From JAYEIA01 sp964472505 (GTDB lineage Bacteria; Bacteroidota; Bacteroidia; Bacteroidales; JAADGE01): a DNA stretch of 37,984 nucleotides. Shown here piece by piece: positions 8,358-17,663 of this stretch. Each line of letters begins with the position of its first letter. The first letter of the stretch is position 1. A program made the translations under genes and the position numbers. The stretch is taken from contig CAYYQW010000035.1 of NCBI GenBank assembly GCA_964472505.1, positions 1-37,984 of the forward strand, in the 5' to 3' direction. The notes under the pieces were generated by a model. It was not told the origin of the DNA, did not search any database, and saw only the letters and a list, made by a program, of their open reading frames with translations.

Positions 8358-9561
8358 AGCGACTGTCATAAGTCTTCTGATTCTGCTAATGTTTCCGGCT
8401 TGTTCGGACACGCTTCGTGTATTGCCGGTTACAAAAATATCAGACACACAAGATGCTCTGATATACAACTTACCGAAAACGGCTTTAATTATAGAAGCAG
8501 AAGTAGAAAAAACCGTTACCTTTAAAGGCCCGTTTTCGGAATATACGGATCTGTATTTTCAGAGCAACCGAAGCGTAAAGCGTAATGAAACCTATTATCG
8601 ATTAAAAAACATTCAAGTGAGTTCAATCGCACGTCCGGATTCGGCTCATTATTACGGTATTCTGAGCCCTCCGGAATTCCTTGCCGGCAGTTTTTTAAGT
8701 TTAGACAAAAACTTAGCCCCGACAGGAATAAATACAGATATTGAATTTGAAGAGGAAACCGGCGGCAAAAAGATACAATTAAGCAACACCCAAGAGTATG
8801 GCCCGGACTATGCCGATTTATCCATAAAATCAGTACGAGAAACAGTTTATGATACAATATATACGGATGTTTTCAGAGATTCCGTTTTTGTGAAAGTTCC
8901 TAAAGTTTATGCCCGAAAACAATTTAAATCTCCCGAAAAACAAGCCAAAGAAATGGCAGAGCAAATATTCCGTTTGCGAGATGACCGGCTTGCACTGCTG
9001 AAAGGCGTTACCGATGCCAATAATTTTCCGGACGGCGAGGCCGTAAAACTCATGATTGCGGAATTGGACAAATACGAGAAACAATACATGAATATGTTTA
9101 CCGGACAGAAAGTTAAAAGCAGTAAAAAACATAAATTCATCATTGTTCCCGAAGCCGATATAGAAGAGGAAACGTTTGTCTTGTTTCGTTTTTCGGAAAG
9201 ATTTGGTATTCTGCCGGCTCATGTGGAACAAGGCGAAAGCTTGAATCTGAAAATTAAAAAGTCAAAAGAACTGCATACCGTTGCGGCTTATGAAAACTAC
9301 AAAGACAATCAGTTAAAGCAGAAGAAACAAGAAACAGCCGGCTTTGTTTACCGCATACCCAATTATGCCGAAATTATTGTCAGCTACAAAGATGAAGTTT
9401 TATTCAACGACCGAATGCATATAGCTCAACTGGGCGTACTAAGTAAAATACCCGTTGAATTAATTGGAAAACCTAATGTGCAAATTCTTTTTTATCCGCA
9501 ACTCGGAGCCCTAAAAAAAATTTCCGAGAAAAATGCATTATTAAACATACAGAATGAATAA
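8350..9561 (+). CDS. DUF4831 family lipoprotein
   Basis: This protein of about 403 residues has a short hydrophobic leader ending in LLMFPAC, a lipobox, so it is probably a lipoprotein in the periplasm or outer membrane. The following LIYNLPKTALIIEAEVEKT and the YRLKNIQVSSIARPDSAHYYGI-type block are what I recognise as DUF4831, a family largely confined to Bacteroidota. The start at 8350 (MTKATVIS) gives the best leader; an in-frame Met at 8338 is possible. It overlaps the end of the YwqK-like gene, suggesting translational coupling. Its molecular role is unknown. Confidence 0.8.
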   Translation: MTKATVISLLILLMFPACSDTLRVLPVTKISDTQDALIYNLPKTALIIEAEVEKTVTFKGPFSEYTDLYFQSNRSVKRNETYYRLKNIQVSSIARPDSAHYYGILSPPEFLAGSFLSLDKNLAPTGINTDIEFEEETGGKKIQLSNTQEYGPDYADLSIKSVRETVYDTIYTDVFRDSVFVKVPKVYARKQFKSPEKQAKEMAEQIFRLRDDRLALLKGVTDANNFPDGEAVKLMIAELDKYEKQYMNMFTGQKVKSSKKHKFIIVPEADIEEETFVLFRFSERFGILPAHVEQGESLNLKIKKSKELHTVAAYENYKDNQLKQKKQETAGFVYRIPNYAEIIVSYKDEVLFNDRMHIAQLGVLSKIPVELIGKPNVQILFYPQLGALKKISEKNALLNIQNE

Positions 9562-9665
9562 ATAAGCCGACAACTTTTACAACTGCTTCCCGTATTAACA
9601 AACGGAACAATTTTTGAGTTTACAGAAAGATAATACATGCAAACACATATTCACAGCAGATCTCA

Positions 9666-11693
9666 ATGAAAGAAAGCATATATAAACAAATTCTTCAAAA
9701 ATCAGATTTTGCTTATTCCTATCGAAAAATAATACTTGACGATAATAATAAGCCGGCAGATTATCAATATTTAGAAGTAAACCCGGCTTACGAAAAGATT
9801 ACGGGACGTAAAGCAGAAACCCTTATCGGCAAAACATTCCGACAGCTTACAGATACAGTAACTGCAGAAGATTTGAAGCGTATTGCCATATACGGAGAAA
9901 CCGCTTTAAAAGGAACTCGGCAAGAATTTGAATATTATTCAGCCCGTACAAATCGTTGGTATAAAATACAACTGCAGGCACACGATAATCATTGTTTCTC
10001 AGCATTATCGGAAGATATCAGCCTTCAAAAGCAGAAAGAACGAATGCACAAAAATCTTAGCTATCTGAACTCTCTGGCTTTTAAATTAAGCGATTTGCCG
10101 GTAGCCGACAAAATTACCCCTGTTACAATTCCAAGTATCAAAAATTACACAAAAGCCATATTTGCACTCTACTCGGCATACGATGAGAAGCAAAAAAGCT
10201 TAGAGATTAAGACGATAGATTCTGACGAACAGCTTCTGCAAAAAACTGTGCAAATAGCCGGAAAAAAAATTCTTAATATCAGTTCCCCCGTTGATGATGA
10301 AAGCTATAAAATAATGCTGTCAGAAAAAATTGCTTTCAGTAATTCTTTCTCGGAAATAACTTTTGGAGCTATTCCTCAAAGACTTAACAAAATTTTAAAA
10401 AAATTGAGCGGTGTCAGTAACATTTGTGCAATGGTGCATGTGGTTTCAGGGAGGATATACGGAACCACCGTTTTAGGCTTTAATGAAACACAAGAGTTGC
10501 CGTCGAAAAAGCTTTTAGCCTCTTTTTCGCACTTAACGGCATTGGCTCTCAGAAGGAAACAAACAGAACAGGAACTAAAATTTAAGGAAAAACAATTCTT
10601 GAAGATTACGGAAAACATTTCCGATGTAGTATTTACCGTAAATTCAAAGCTTAAAACGACCTACATTACCCCATCCATTGAAAAGCTCACCGGAGATTCC
10701 AAGGAAACCCATTTAAACAAACCGTTAAGAGAAAAATATCCGCCCGCTGAGCTTATTAAATTCAGAAAAGTATTAAAAGAAGAGCTGAAAAAAGAAAAAG
10801 ACCCGGAAACGCCAAAGAACAGAAGCCGATTCATAGAAACTCAATTACTAAAATCTGACGGAAGCAGCATTTCCGTTTCAATGCACTTATCTATTTTGCG
10901 CAACGAAGAAGGCCGCATTTCAGGTTTTTTGGGTGTTATAAGAGATATTACAAAAACCAAACAAATTGAATATCAGCTGACTCAATACATCAATGAACTA
11001 AATCGGCTTAATAAAGACAAAGACACATTCATGTCGGTTTTGGCTCACGACCTTCGAAGCCCGTTTAGCGGTGTATTAGGTTTACTGGAGCTTTTGTTGG
11101 ATAACCGTAAAGCGATGGATGAGCAAAGCTTAGATGAGCAATTGTTCAAAATTCACAAAACCCTTAAAAGCACCTATGATTTAATTAATGATTTGCTTTT
11201 ATGGGCAAAATCACAAACCGACAGACTCGATTTTGAACCCACAACCGTCCGTTTTTCGGATTTGTGCTCAAAGGTGATTGATGAAGCACAACCTGCAGCT
11301 GCTGCAAAAAACATAGATATTCGATTTAATGAAAATGAAACCATTCATTTAACAGCCGATGAAAATTTAGTTAAATTCATATTGAGAAATCTACTCTCTA
11401 ATGCCATAAAGTTTAGTTACAAAAACAGCGTGGTTGAAATAGCTGCAAAAAAAGAAAAACATCTTGTACTCATAAGCGTCAGCGATCAAGGTGTAGGCAT
11501 AGCAACTGATGAAACAAATAAAATTTGGGACTCATCGAAACCCTATACCACCTTGGGAACCGATAATGAAAAAGGTACCGGAATGGGATTGATTCTCTGC
11601 AAAGAATTTGCCGAAAAACACGGCGGCAAAATTTGGGCGGAAACAAATCCCGACGGAGGCAGCAAATTTGTTTTTTCTCTTCCGGCAGCATAA
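9666..11693 (+). CDS. Soluble PAS-GAF-PAS sensor histidine kinase
   Basis: This 675-residue protein has no membrane segment, so it is a cytoplasmic kinase. In order it has a PAS domain (about 10-125), a GAF-like region (about 130-305), a second PAS domain (about 310-440) and a HisKA dimerisation helix with the H-box SVLAHDLRSPF (His461). It ends in an HATPase domain with the N-box (NLLSNAIKF), G1 (DQGVGI) and G2 (GTGMGL). The GAF region lacks an obvious bilin-attachment cysteine and no phytochrome-type signature is visible. It lies 35 bp upstream of the second PAS kinase in the same orientation and starts the signalling cluster. No receiver domain or response regulator is nearby, so its target is elsewhere. 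The ligand is unknown. Confidence 0.92.
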   Translation: MKESIYKQILQKSDFAYSYRKIILDDNNKPADYQYLEVNPAYEKITGRKAETLIGKTFRQLTDTVTAEDLKRIAIYGETALKGTRQEFEYYSARTNRWYKIQLQAHDNHCFSALSEDISLQKQKERMHKNLSYLNSLAFKLSDLPVADKITPVTIPSIKNYTKAIFALYSAYDEKQKSLEIKTIDSDEQLLQKTVQIAGKKILNISSPVDDESYKIMLSEKIAFSNSFSEITFGAIPQRLNKILKKLSGVSNICAMVHVVSGRIYGTTVLGFNETQELPSKKLLASFSHLTALALRRKQTEQELKFKEKQFLKITENISDVVFTVNSKLKTTYITPSIEKLTGDSKETHLNKPLREKYPPAELIKFRKVLKEELKKEKDPETPKNRSRFIETQLLKSDGSSISVSMHLSILRNEEGRISGFLGVIRDITKTKQIEYQLTQYINELNRLNKDKDTFMSVLAHDLRSPFSGVLGLLELLLDNRKAMDEQSLDEQLFKIHKTLKSTYDLINDLLLWAKSQTDRLDFEPTTVRFSDLCSKVIDEAQPAAAAKNIDIRFNENETIHLTADENLVKFILRNLLSNAIKFSYKNSVVEIAAKKEKHLVLISVSDQGVGIATDETNKIWDSSKPYTTLGTDNEKGTGMGLILCKEFAEKHGGKIWAETNPDGGSKFVFSLPAA

Positions 11694-11728
11694 TTTTCCA
11701 AAAATAACCATACAAAGTTTGTAGCATA

Positions 11729-14521
11729 ATGACCAATGAAAAAAAAATTTCGGAGTTGATAACAAAAGCAGAACAGCTTTTGAATAAAGATGCACCCAAA
11801 GAATTTAAGCCATACCGTGAGGTTCTAAAACAAATCACGGCAGAACTCAGGAATTGTAAAAAAACATTTGCTGAACAAGCCAAAACCTGCGAAGAAACAA
11901 TTGATTATCAAAAAGAATCGGAGCATACCCTTAAGTTGTACGAAAGCATATTTTCCACTTCCAATGTCGGTATCGGAATAACAGATACCGAAGGCTATGT
12001 AACGGAATGCAATGAAAGTTTTGCGCAAATGCTTGACTACGGGAAATCGGAAATTATCGGAAAACATGTTCATGAGCTTAGTTTTGAAAGCGATATTGAG
12101 TATGAAATTCAGCAATTTGAAAAGCTCACACCGCAAAACCCGCAAACCCGTTTCGAAAAGCGCTACTTAAAAAAAGACGGCAGCATTCTGTGGGCGGATT
12201 TAACAGCAAACGTTATTTTTGAAAATAACCGACCGCATTATATCGTGGGAATTTTAGTGGATATCACCGAAAAGAAAAATGCAGAAATACAATTAAAAGA
12301 CAGTGAACAAAAATATCGCGAATTATTTGAAGCCAATTTATACAGCATTTCAATCTTTAGTTTTGAGCCGGACGGAAAACCCGGAAAGTTTATCGACATG
12401 AACGAAAATGCCGCCAAGCTCATCGGATACTCAAAAAAAGAAGCATTAGAATTTACTCCCATAGATTTGGAACACAATGTCGGCCCGGAAAAATTTGAAG
12501 AACGTATGCAACAATTTGCGCAAAAGGGACGTGCTTCGTTTGAAACCCAACTCCGACACAAAAACGGTGCTTTAATTGATGTAGAAGTTCACGCCACACC
12601 GGTCAATTACAATAAGCAACCGGCCGTAATGAATGTTTCCGGAGATATTTCGGAGCGCAAAAAAGCCGAAAAACAAATTGCCGAACGCGAAGAACAATTC
12701 CGAACAATATTTGACCGATCGCCCCAACCCATGGCTTTAAGCGAAGCCGAATCCGGAAAAATAGTTCAGGTAAATGATATTTTTTGCAAAAAAGTGCAGG
12801 GCAAAAAAACTGATATACAAGGTAAAACAGTGACCGGCCTTGGGTTTTACGGCGAAAATGATCGCAATATGTTCGTCCGGGAACTTATGACGAAAGGCAA
12901 AGTAGAAGACTTGGAGATGAATTTTAAAACTCTAAAAAACAAACAGCTGACGGCTAAAATGTTTGCGCAGTTCATTATTGTTAACGGGCAAAAATATATC
13001 CTCACAATTTTTGAAGACATCACACAACGCAAACTTACGGAAGAAGAACTTCAAATGCTTTCGGCGGTGGTAAAGCAAAGTCCTTCATACATCCTAATAA
13101 CTGATTTGGAAGGCAAAATAGAATACGCCAACCCGGCATTTACGGACATTACCGGTTACCGTTTTGAAGAAGTAAAAAACCAAAACCCGCGTATTTTAAA
13201 ATCCGGAAAAGTAAAGCCCGAAACTTATAAAGAAATGTGGGAAAACATAACAAACGGTAAACCCTGGCGCGGTGAATTTATCAACCGCCGAAAATCCGGA
13301 GAGGAATACATCGAAAAGGTAGTAATAGCCCCCATTAAAAACAAAAGCGGAGAAATTATTAAATATTTTGCCATAAAAGAGGACATTACCCAAAAAATTG
13401 AAACCGAAAATGCACTTAAGGAAAGCGAGACCAAATTTAAAGCCATTACTGCTTACGCAAAAGATGCCATAATACTTATAGATGACGAAGATACCGTAAA
13501 ATTCTGGAACAAAGCCGCCGAAAATATTTTCGGCTTCACACCGGACGAAATCCTGGGAAACAAAATGCACCCCTTAATATTACCCGGAAAATATAACGAG
13601 CGATTTAAAAAAGGCTTTGAACATTTTAAGCAAACCGGCAGCGGTATTGCCTTAGAAAATACGATTGAAATGAGCGGCTTGAGAAAATCCGGAGATGAAT
13701 TTCCGGTTGAAATTTCTATTTCGGCCATAGAAATAAAAAACCAATTACACGCCATAGGAATTATTCGAGACATCACCGAACGCAAACAAGCCGAAAATAA
13801 ACTAAATACGCTTATATCGGAACTGGAAACAGCCAATGCTACCAAAGATAAATTCTTTAATATTATTGCACACGATTTAAAGAACCCTTTCAACAGCATT
13901 GTAGGCTTTTCCGGCTTATTGGCAAAACAAACCGACAAATACGACACACAGAAAATTAAAAAATTCGCCGAAACCATTCACTCTTCAAGCAAAAATACTT
14001 ATAAATTATTGGAAAACCTGTTGGAATGGTCTCGTGCCCAAACCGATAAAATATCATTTGAGCCCGAAAATATTATCTTGGAAAATACACTTATTGAAAC
14101 CATTGGTTTGTCGCAAAATGCCGCTGAAAATAAACGCATTGAAATCAGTTACGAACTTACGGACAGCATTGTGTTGCGTGCTGATCAAAATATGCTCAAC
14201 ACCATCATGCGAAACCTGATTTCAAACGCCGTAAAGTTTACTAAAGAAGCCGGCAAAGTTGAAATTAAAGCCGAACTGCAGAAAAGTATGGCACATATCA
14301 GTGTCAGCGACACCGGAATCGGAATGCCGGAAGATACGGTTAAAAAGCTGTTTATGATTCATGAAAAAGTCTCTAAACCCGGCACTAACAACGAAAAAGG
14401 AACCGGTTTGGGTTTGCTGCTGTGCAAAGAATTTGTTGAAAAACACGGCGGAAAAATTTGGGCAGAAAGCACTGAAAATAAAGGAAGTACATTTAGTTTT
14501 ACCATGCCTGTTGCCCAATAA
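11729..14521 (+). CDS. Soluble histidine kinase with five PAS domains
   Basis: This 930-residue cytoplasmic kinase has a short helical N-terminus followed by five PAS/PAC units. They lie at about 70-190, 190-312, 315-435, 440-565 and 565-692, and each ends in a typical PAC motif such as DITEKKNAE, DISERKKAE or DITERKQAE. HisKA follows with FNIIAHDLKNPF (His715), then HATPase with NLISNAVKFT, DTGIGM and GTGLGL. No LOV-type cysteine motif (NCRFLQ) is seen in any PAS, so flavin photochemistry is unlikely, but heme or another ligand is possible. Its stop codon shares a base with the start of the heme oxygenase gene (TAATG), so translation is probably coupled. The catalytic core closely resembles that of the kinase at 16494-17663. 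Confidence 0.93.
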   Translation: MTNEKKISELITKAEQLLNKDAPKEFKPYREVLKQITAELRNCKKTFAEQAKTCEETIDYQKESEHTLKLYESIFSTSNVGIGITDTEGYVTECNESFAQMLDYGKSEIIGKHVHELSFESDIEYEIQQFEKLTPQNPQTRFEKRYLKKDGSILWADLTANVIFENNRPHYIVGILVDITEKKNAEIQLKDSEQKYRELFEANLYSISIFSFEPDGKPGKFIDMNENAAKLIGYSKKEALEFTPIDLEHNVGPEKFEERMQQFAQKGRASFETQLRHKNGALIDVEVHATPVNYNKQPAVMNVSGDISERKKAEKQIAEREEQFRTIFDRSPQPMALSEAESGKIVQVNDIFCKKVQGKKTDIQGKTVTGLGFYGENDRNMFVRELMTKGKVEDLEMNFKTLKNKQLTAKMFAQFIIVNGQKYILTIFEDITQRKLTEEELQMLSAVVKQSPSYILITDLEGKIEYANPAFTDITGYRFEEVKNQNPRILKSGKVKPETYKEMWENITNGKPWRGEFINRRKSGEEYIEKVVIAPIKNKSGEIIKYFAIKEDITQKIETENALKESETKFKAITAYAKDAIILIDDEDTVKFWNKAAENIFGFTPDEILGNKMHPLILPGKYNERFKKGFEHFKQTGSGIALENTIEMSGLRKSGDEFPVEISISAIEIKNQLHAIGIIRDITERKQAENKLNTLISELETANATKDKFFNIIAHDLKNPFNSIVGFSGLLAKQTDKYDTQKIKKFAETIHSSSKNTYKLLENLLEWSRAQTDKISFEPENIILENTLIETIGLSQNAAENKRIEISYELTDSIVLRADQNMLNTIMRNLISNAVKFTKEAGKVEIKAELQKSMAHISVSDTGIGMPEDTVKKLFMIHEKVSKPGTNNEKGTGLGLLLCKEFVEKHGGKIWAESTENKGSTFSFTMPVAQ

Positions 14522-15825
14522 TGAATAATCCCAATAACTTAAAAAACATGAAGAGCCTTCATCAAGAACTTAAAGAACAAAATGCCCGACCACATAAGCG
14601 AGCGCAAACTACTCCGTACATAAACCATTTATTGGATAACGACATCGTAAAAGAGAGTTACACAGGCCATTTACGCACACTTGCCATAATATACGGCACT
14701 TTGGAACATCAGATTTACAAGTCCGAAAATCCGACAATTCAATTACTGATAAAAAATTACATCCCTAAATTACCGTATTTGCTTAAAGATTTGGAGAATA
14801 TAGATGCCTTACACACCAAAGATATTATTCCGGCCGTACGGGAAGCCTTATTAATTGCAGATAAAATACTGATAGACAGCATACAAAATCCGGTTAAACT
14901 CATCGGATATATTTATACCTTAGACGGCTCGTTAAACGGCGGGCAAATTTTACAAAAACACGTGGCTAAAGCTTTAAATTTGAAAGATAAACAGGGCTTA
15001 AGCTACTTTGCATTACAAGAGAAAAACACGGAAAAATTTTGGCCTGAATTTATTCATAATATCAATAAAGCCGGTGAAGACAATTCAGCTCGTGAAGCCA
15101 TATTATCCGGAGCTTCCGAGGCTTTTTACGGCATAATAAATACTTATGAACACTTGCATCCCGTAAATCCCGAAAATCTCGGTAATCACATAACGGCGCT
15201 TAATCCCGAGGCCGGCGATCATTTGATACCAACCGAACCGTTGGAAATAGAGGCAGCCATTCGAGCCGCACACAAAACTTGGGATGAATTTCCTTATTTC
15301 TCTTTGTGCTACGATGCCCGCGGAAAACGCTTTGCCGTTAGTGACAGCGCGTGGCTTGTAACGCTTTGCGACATGCCCCGCGAAACAGCTTTACGACAAG
15401 CCCAATGGTTGTCGAACTTTTTGGCAAATGCCGGCATGCCCACATATACTTTTGAAAAACAGTTGGAATATTTATTTCAGGAACTCACAAAAAATGCGAA
15501 AAACGAGAAATATAATGCTTTAAAAGAGCTTGTAAATAATTTCGAGCAAAAGAGAAAAAAAATTATACCGAATGTTGATTTTGAAAAATCAAACCGTATT
15601 TTTGCAGATATTTACAAAAAAATGAATATTACAACGGACACCGGCGAAAACCCGCTTAAAAATACCGGAAAATTAATTGCAAGTTCTCTGTGCGATGCCG
15701 CAAACGGAATGCCTGAATCTAAACAAGCTTTAAAACAGCGACTCACTAATCCGGAGATATTCGGCACAGAGCAAATTGCAGCACATCAAAAAGCCTTTGT
15801 CGAAATACAAAAGTTATTAACATAA
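14521..15825 (+). CDS. BphO-type heme oxygenase fused to an unknown C-terminal domain
   Basis: Residues ~10-215 are a heme oxygenase: this enzyme opens heme with O2 and reductant to biliverdin, CO and iron. The likely proximal heme ligand is His25 in LKEQNARPHKRAQ. The distal helix reads YTLDGSLNGGQIL (132-144), matching the Y-x-x-(D/E)-G-S-x-x-G-G-Q form of bacteriophytochrome-associated heme oxygenases. KALNL and GLSYFAL follow, as in the family. Residues ~215-434 form a second domain I do not recognise, containing WDEFPYF (254-260), RGKRFAVSDSAWLVTL (267-282) and a helical tail. Family members are usually near 200 residues, so this is about twice the normal length. The gene overlaps the five-PAS kinase upstream and lies 30 bp before the B12 protein. 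The fold call is strong; activity is inferred. Confidence 0.85.
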   Translation: MNNPNNLKNMKSLHQELKEQNARPHKRAQTTPYINHLLDNDIVKESYTGHLRTLAIIYGTLEHQIYKSENPTIQLLIKNYIPKLPYLLKDLENIDALHTKDIIPAVREALLIADKILIDSIQNPVKLIGYIYTLDGSLNGGQILQKHVAKALNLKDKQGLSYFALQEKNTEKFWPEFIHNINKAGEDNSAREAILSGASEAFYGIINTYEHLHPVNPENLGNHITALNPEAGDHLIPTEPLEIEAAIRAAHKTWDEFPYFSLCYDARGKRFAVSDSAWLVTLCDMPRETALRQAQWLSNFLANAGMPTYTFEKQLEYLFQELTKNAKNEKYNALKELVNNFEQKRKKIIPNVDFEKSNRIFADIYKKMNITTDTGENPLKNTGKLIASSLCDAANGMPESKQALKQRLTNPEIFGTEQIAAHQKAFVEIQKLLT

Positions 15826-15855
15826 ACATACACTTATTGCAGTAAACATATAACA

Positions 15856-16497
15856 ATGCCTAAAGAATATAATCATAAGCCTTTTTTAGAAAACTTACTT
15901 TTGGGAAACCGAGAGAAATGCTTGGATATAGCTCATGGGTTTGTTGAAAACGAAACTGACATCAAAGTGTTTTATGAACAAATACTCACAAAAGCACTTT
16001 ATGAAGTAGGCTTTCTGTGGGAAAACCATAAAATAAGTATTGCTACCGAACACCTATCCTCGGCAATAGCCGAAAATGTAATAAATGATTTGTATTTAAA
16101 GCTTATAAGAACCGTAGCCCTAAGCAAAACAGCAGTCGTATGTAATGTAAAAAACGAATTCCATCAGATCGGCACACGCTTGGTTTCCGATGTTTTTGAG
16201 ATGAACGGCTGGGATGCTCACATACTTGGTGCAAATACTACAACGGAAGATATTTTAAGCTTTCTTGAATCTGCAAAGCCTGATATTTTGGCCATCTCAA
16301 TGACTTTGGATTTCAATCTTCCCCACCTTATGGAAATGTTAAATGCAATTAAGGAACAATATCCCGAACAGGCCATTATTATTGGCGGGCAAGCTTTTAC
16401 ACAAAACACATTTGATATAGCTATAGACTATTATAATGTACATGTAATTAAAAATTTGTCCGCTCTTGAAGCCTTTATAAAAAAAATAAACGAATGA
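15856..16497 (+). CDS. Stand-alone cobalamin-binding protein with CarH/LitR-type Wx9EH motif
   Basis: This 213-residue protein has a helical cap (about 1-85) and a Rossmann-like B12-binding domain (about 88-210). The cap contains W55, nine residues, then E65-H66. This Wx9EH motif marks the adenosylcobalamin photoreceptors CarH and LitR, where it packs against the upper face of the cofactor. The B12 domain has E101-x-H103-x-x-G106, a variant of DxHxxG, so His103 is the expected lower axial ligand. The ISMT and IIGG (175-178) segments that wrap the nucleotide tail follow. No DNA-binding MerR domain is present, unlike CarH. Its stop overlaps the next kinase's start by four bases (ATGA), which suggests that it feeds that kinase. 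Light sensing is inference; simple cobalamin sensing is the alternative. Confidence 0.88.
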   Translation: MPKEYNHKPFLENLLLGNREKCLDIAHGFVENETDIKVFYEQILTKALYEVGFLWENHKISIATEHLSSAIAENVINDLYLKLIRTVALSKTAVVCNVKNEFHQIGTRLVSDVFEMNGWDAHILGANTTTEDILSFLESAKPDILAISMTLDFNLPHLMEMLNAIKEQYPEQAIIIGGQAFTQNTFDIAIDYYNVHVIKNLSALEAFIKKINE

Positions 16498-17663
16498 CAC
16501 AGTCCAAAATGTCGATACTCTTAGAAGAATGGGGCGATGAACTTCTGCATAATTTATCGGAAAAAACTTCTTCCTGCATTGCTTTACTTCGGGAAAACGG
16601 CGATCTGATTTTTGCCAATAAAGCCATAAATGAACTATCGGACGGCTTTAGCCAACAAAAATTGATGAATCCTTCTTTTGAAAAACTGTTTGAATTTGAT
16701 AACAAGCAAACACTTATTTTTACGGGTTTTCTTACCATAGGCGAAAATCACAGGTATAACACCTCCATTATTGCCGAAATATACCGGAAAAATAATATGT
16801 TTTTGATTATAGGCGGTGTAAATGCTTCACAGCTTATGGAGCAAAATCAAACCATGCACCATTTGAATAAAGAAATCAGTAGTCTGCAACGCCAACTGCT
16901 TAAAGAAAAAAAAGAACTGATTGCCACTATGAGCAAACTGAATGAGGCAAATAAAAAATTGGAAATTTCGAATGCCGCTAAAGATAAGTTTTTCGGAATT
17001 ATTGCCCACGACTTAAAAAACCCGTTTAATACCATACTTGGTTTTTCAAATTTACTGGCCGCAAAAACCGATACATATGATAAAAGCAAAATACAAACCT
17101 TTGCCAAAACCATTAATCTCTCTGCAAAAAACACATACAAGTTGTTGGAAAATTTGTTGGAATGGTCCAAATCACAAACCGGCAGAACGGATTACAAACC
17201 CCAAGTAATTGTATTGAATACCATAGTTACGGAAACAAAAGACCTTTTACTGGAAACGGCAAAAAACAAAAATATCGCAATCAAAGATAAGATTCCCGAA
17301 AACTTCTTGCTTTTTGCAGATCCCAATATGCTAAGCTCCATTTTGAGAAACCTAATTTCAAATGCGCTTAAATATACGAATAAAGGCGGGCGAATAGAAA
17401 TATCAGCAAAAAATGAAAACGAACAAAGCATAATAAGTGTAAACGACAACGGTACCGGAATGAGCGAATCGGTTAAAAGTAAGCTGTTCAAAATTCATGA
17501 AAAAGTCAGCAAACAAGGAACCGATAATGAAAAAGGAACCGGATTAGGTTTGCTGCTTTGCAAAGAATTTGTTGAAAAACACGAGGGTAAAATTTGGGCA
17601 GAAAGCGAAGAAGGCAAAGGCAGTAAATTTAGCTTTACATTGCCCTCGCCCGAAAAATCATAA
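16494..17663 (+). CDS. Soluble histidine kinase paired with the B12-binding protein
   Basis: This is a 389-residue cytoplasmic kinase. Residues ~20-120 are PAS-like (CIALLRENGDLIFANKAINEL). A coiled coil (about 118-160, SLQRQLLKEKKELIATMSKL) leads into HisKA with FGIIAHDLKNPF (His172) and an HATPase domain with NLISNALKYT, DNGTGM and GTGLGLLL. It begins inside the stop codon of the B12-binding gene (ATGA overlap), a strong sign of coupled translation and probably of a physical complex. The core is very close to that of the five-PAS kinase, pointing to local duplication. No response regulator follows; the cluster ends here in a repeat-rich convergent intergenic region. Confidence 0.92.
   Translation: MTQSKMSILLEEWGDELLHNLSEKTSSCIALLRENGDLIFANKAINELSDGFSQQKLMNPSFEKLFEFDNKQTLIFTGFLTIGENHRYNTSIIAEIYRKNNMFLIIGGVNASQLMEQNQTMHHLNKEISSLQRQLLKEKKELIATMSKLNEANKKLEISNAAKDKFFGIIAHDLKNPFNTILGFSNLLAAKTDTYDKSKIQTFAKTINLSAKNTYKLLENLLEWSKSQTGRTDYKPQVIVLNTIVTETKDLLLETAKNKNIAIKDKIPENFLLFADPNMLSSILRNLISNALKYTNKGGRIEISAKNENEQSIISVNDNGTGMSESVKSKLFKIHEKVSKQGTDNEKGTGLGLLLCKEFVEKHEGKIWAESEEGKGSKFSFTLPSPEKS

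Noticed and set aside
7146..9561. Toxin-antitoxin pair, as YwqK proteins are sometimes labelled antitoxins
   Set aside because: Both products have export signals, both are over 390 residues, and the partner is a DUF4831 lipoprotein. Nothing resembles a toxin.
9666..14521. Phytochrome or LOV photoreceptor domains in the large kinases, as the heme oxygenase neighbour would suggest
   Set aside because: No bilin-binding cysteine context, no PHY domain, no phytochrome GAF signature and no LOV NCRFLQ motif is visible. The sensor domains are ordinary PAS and a GAF-like region.
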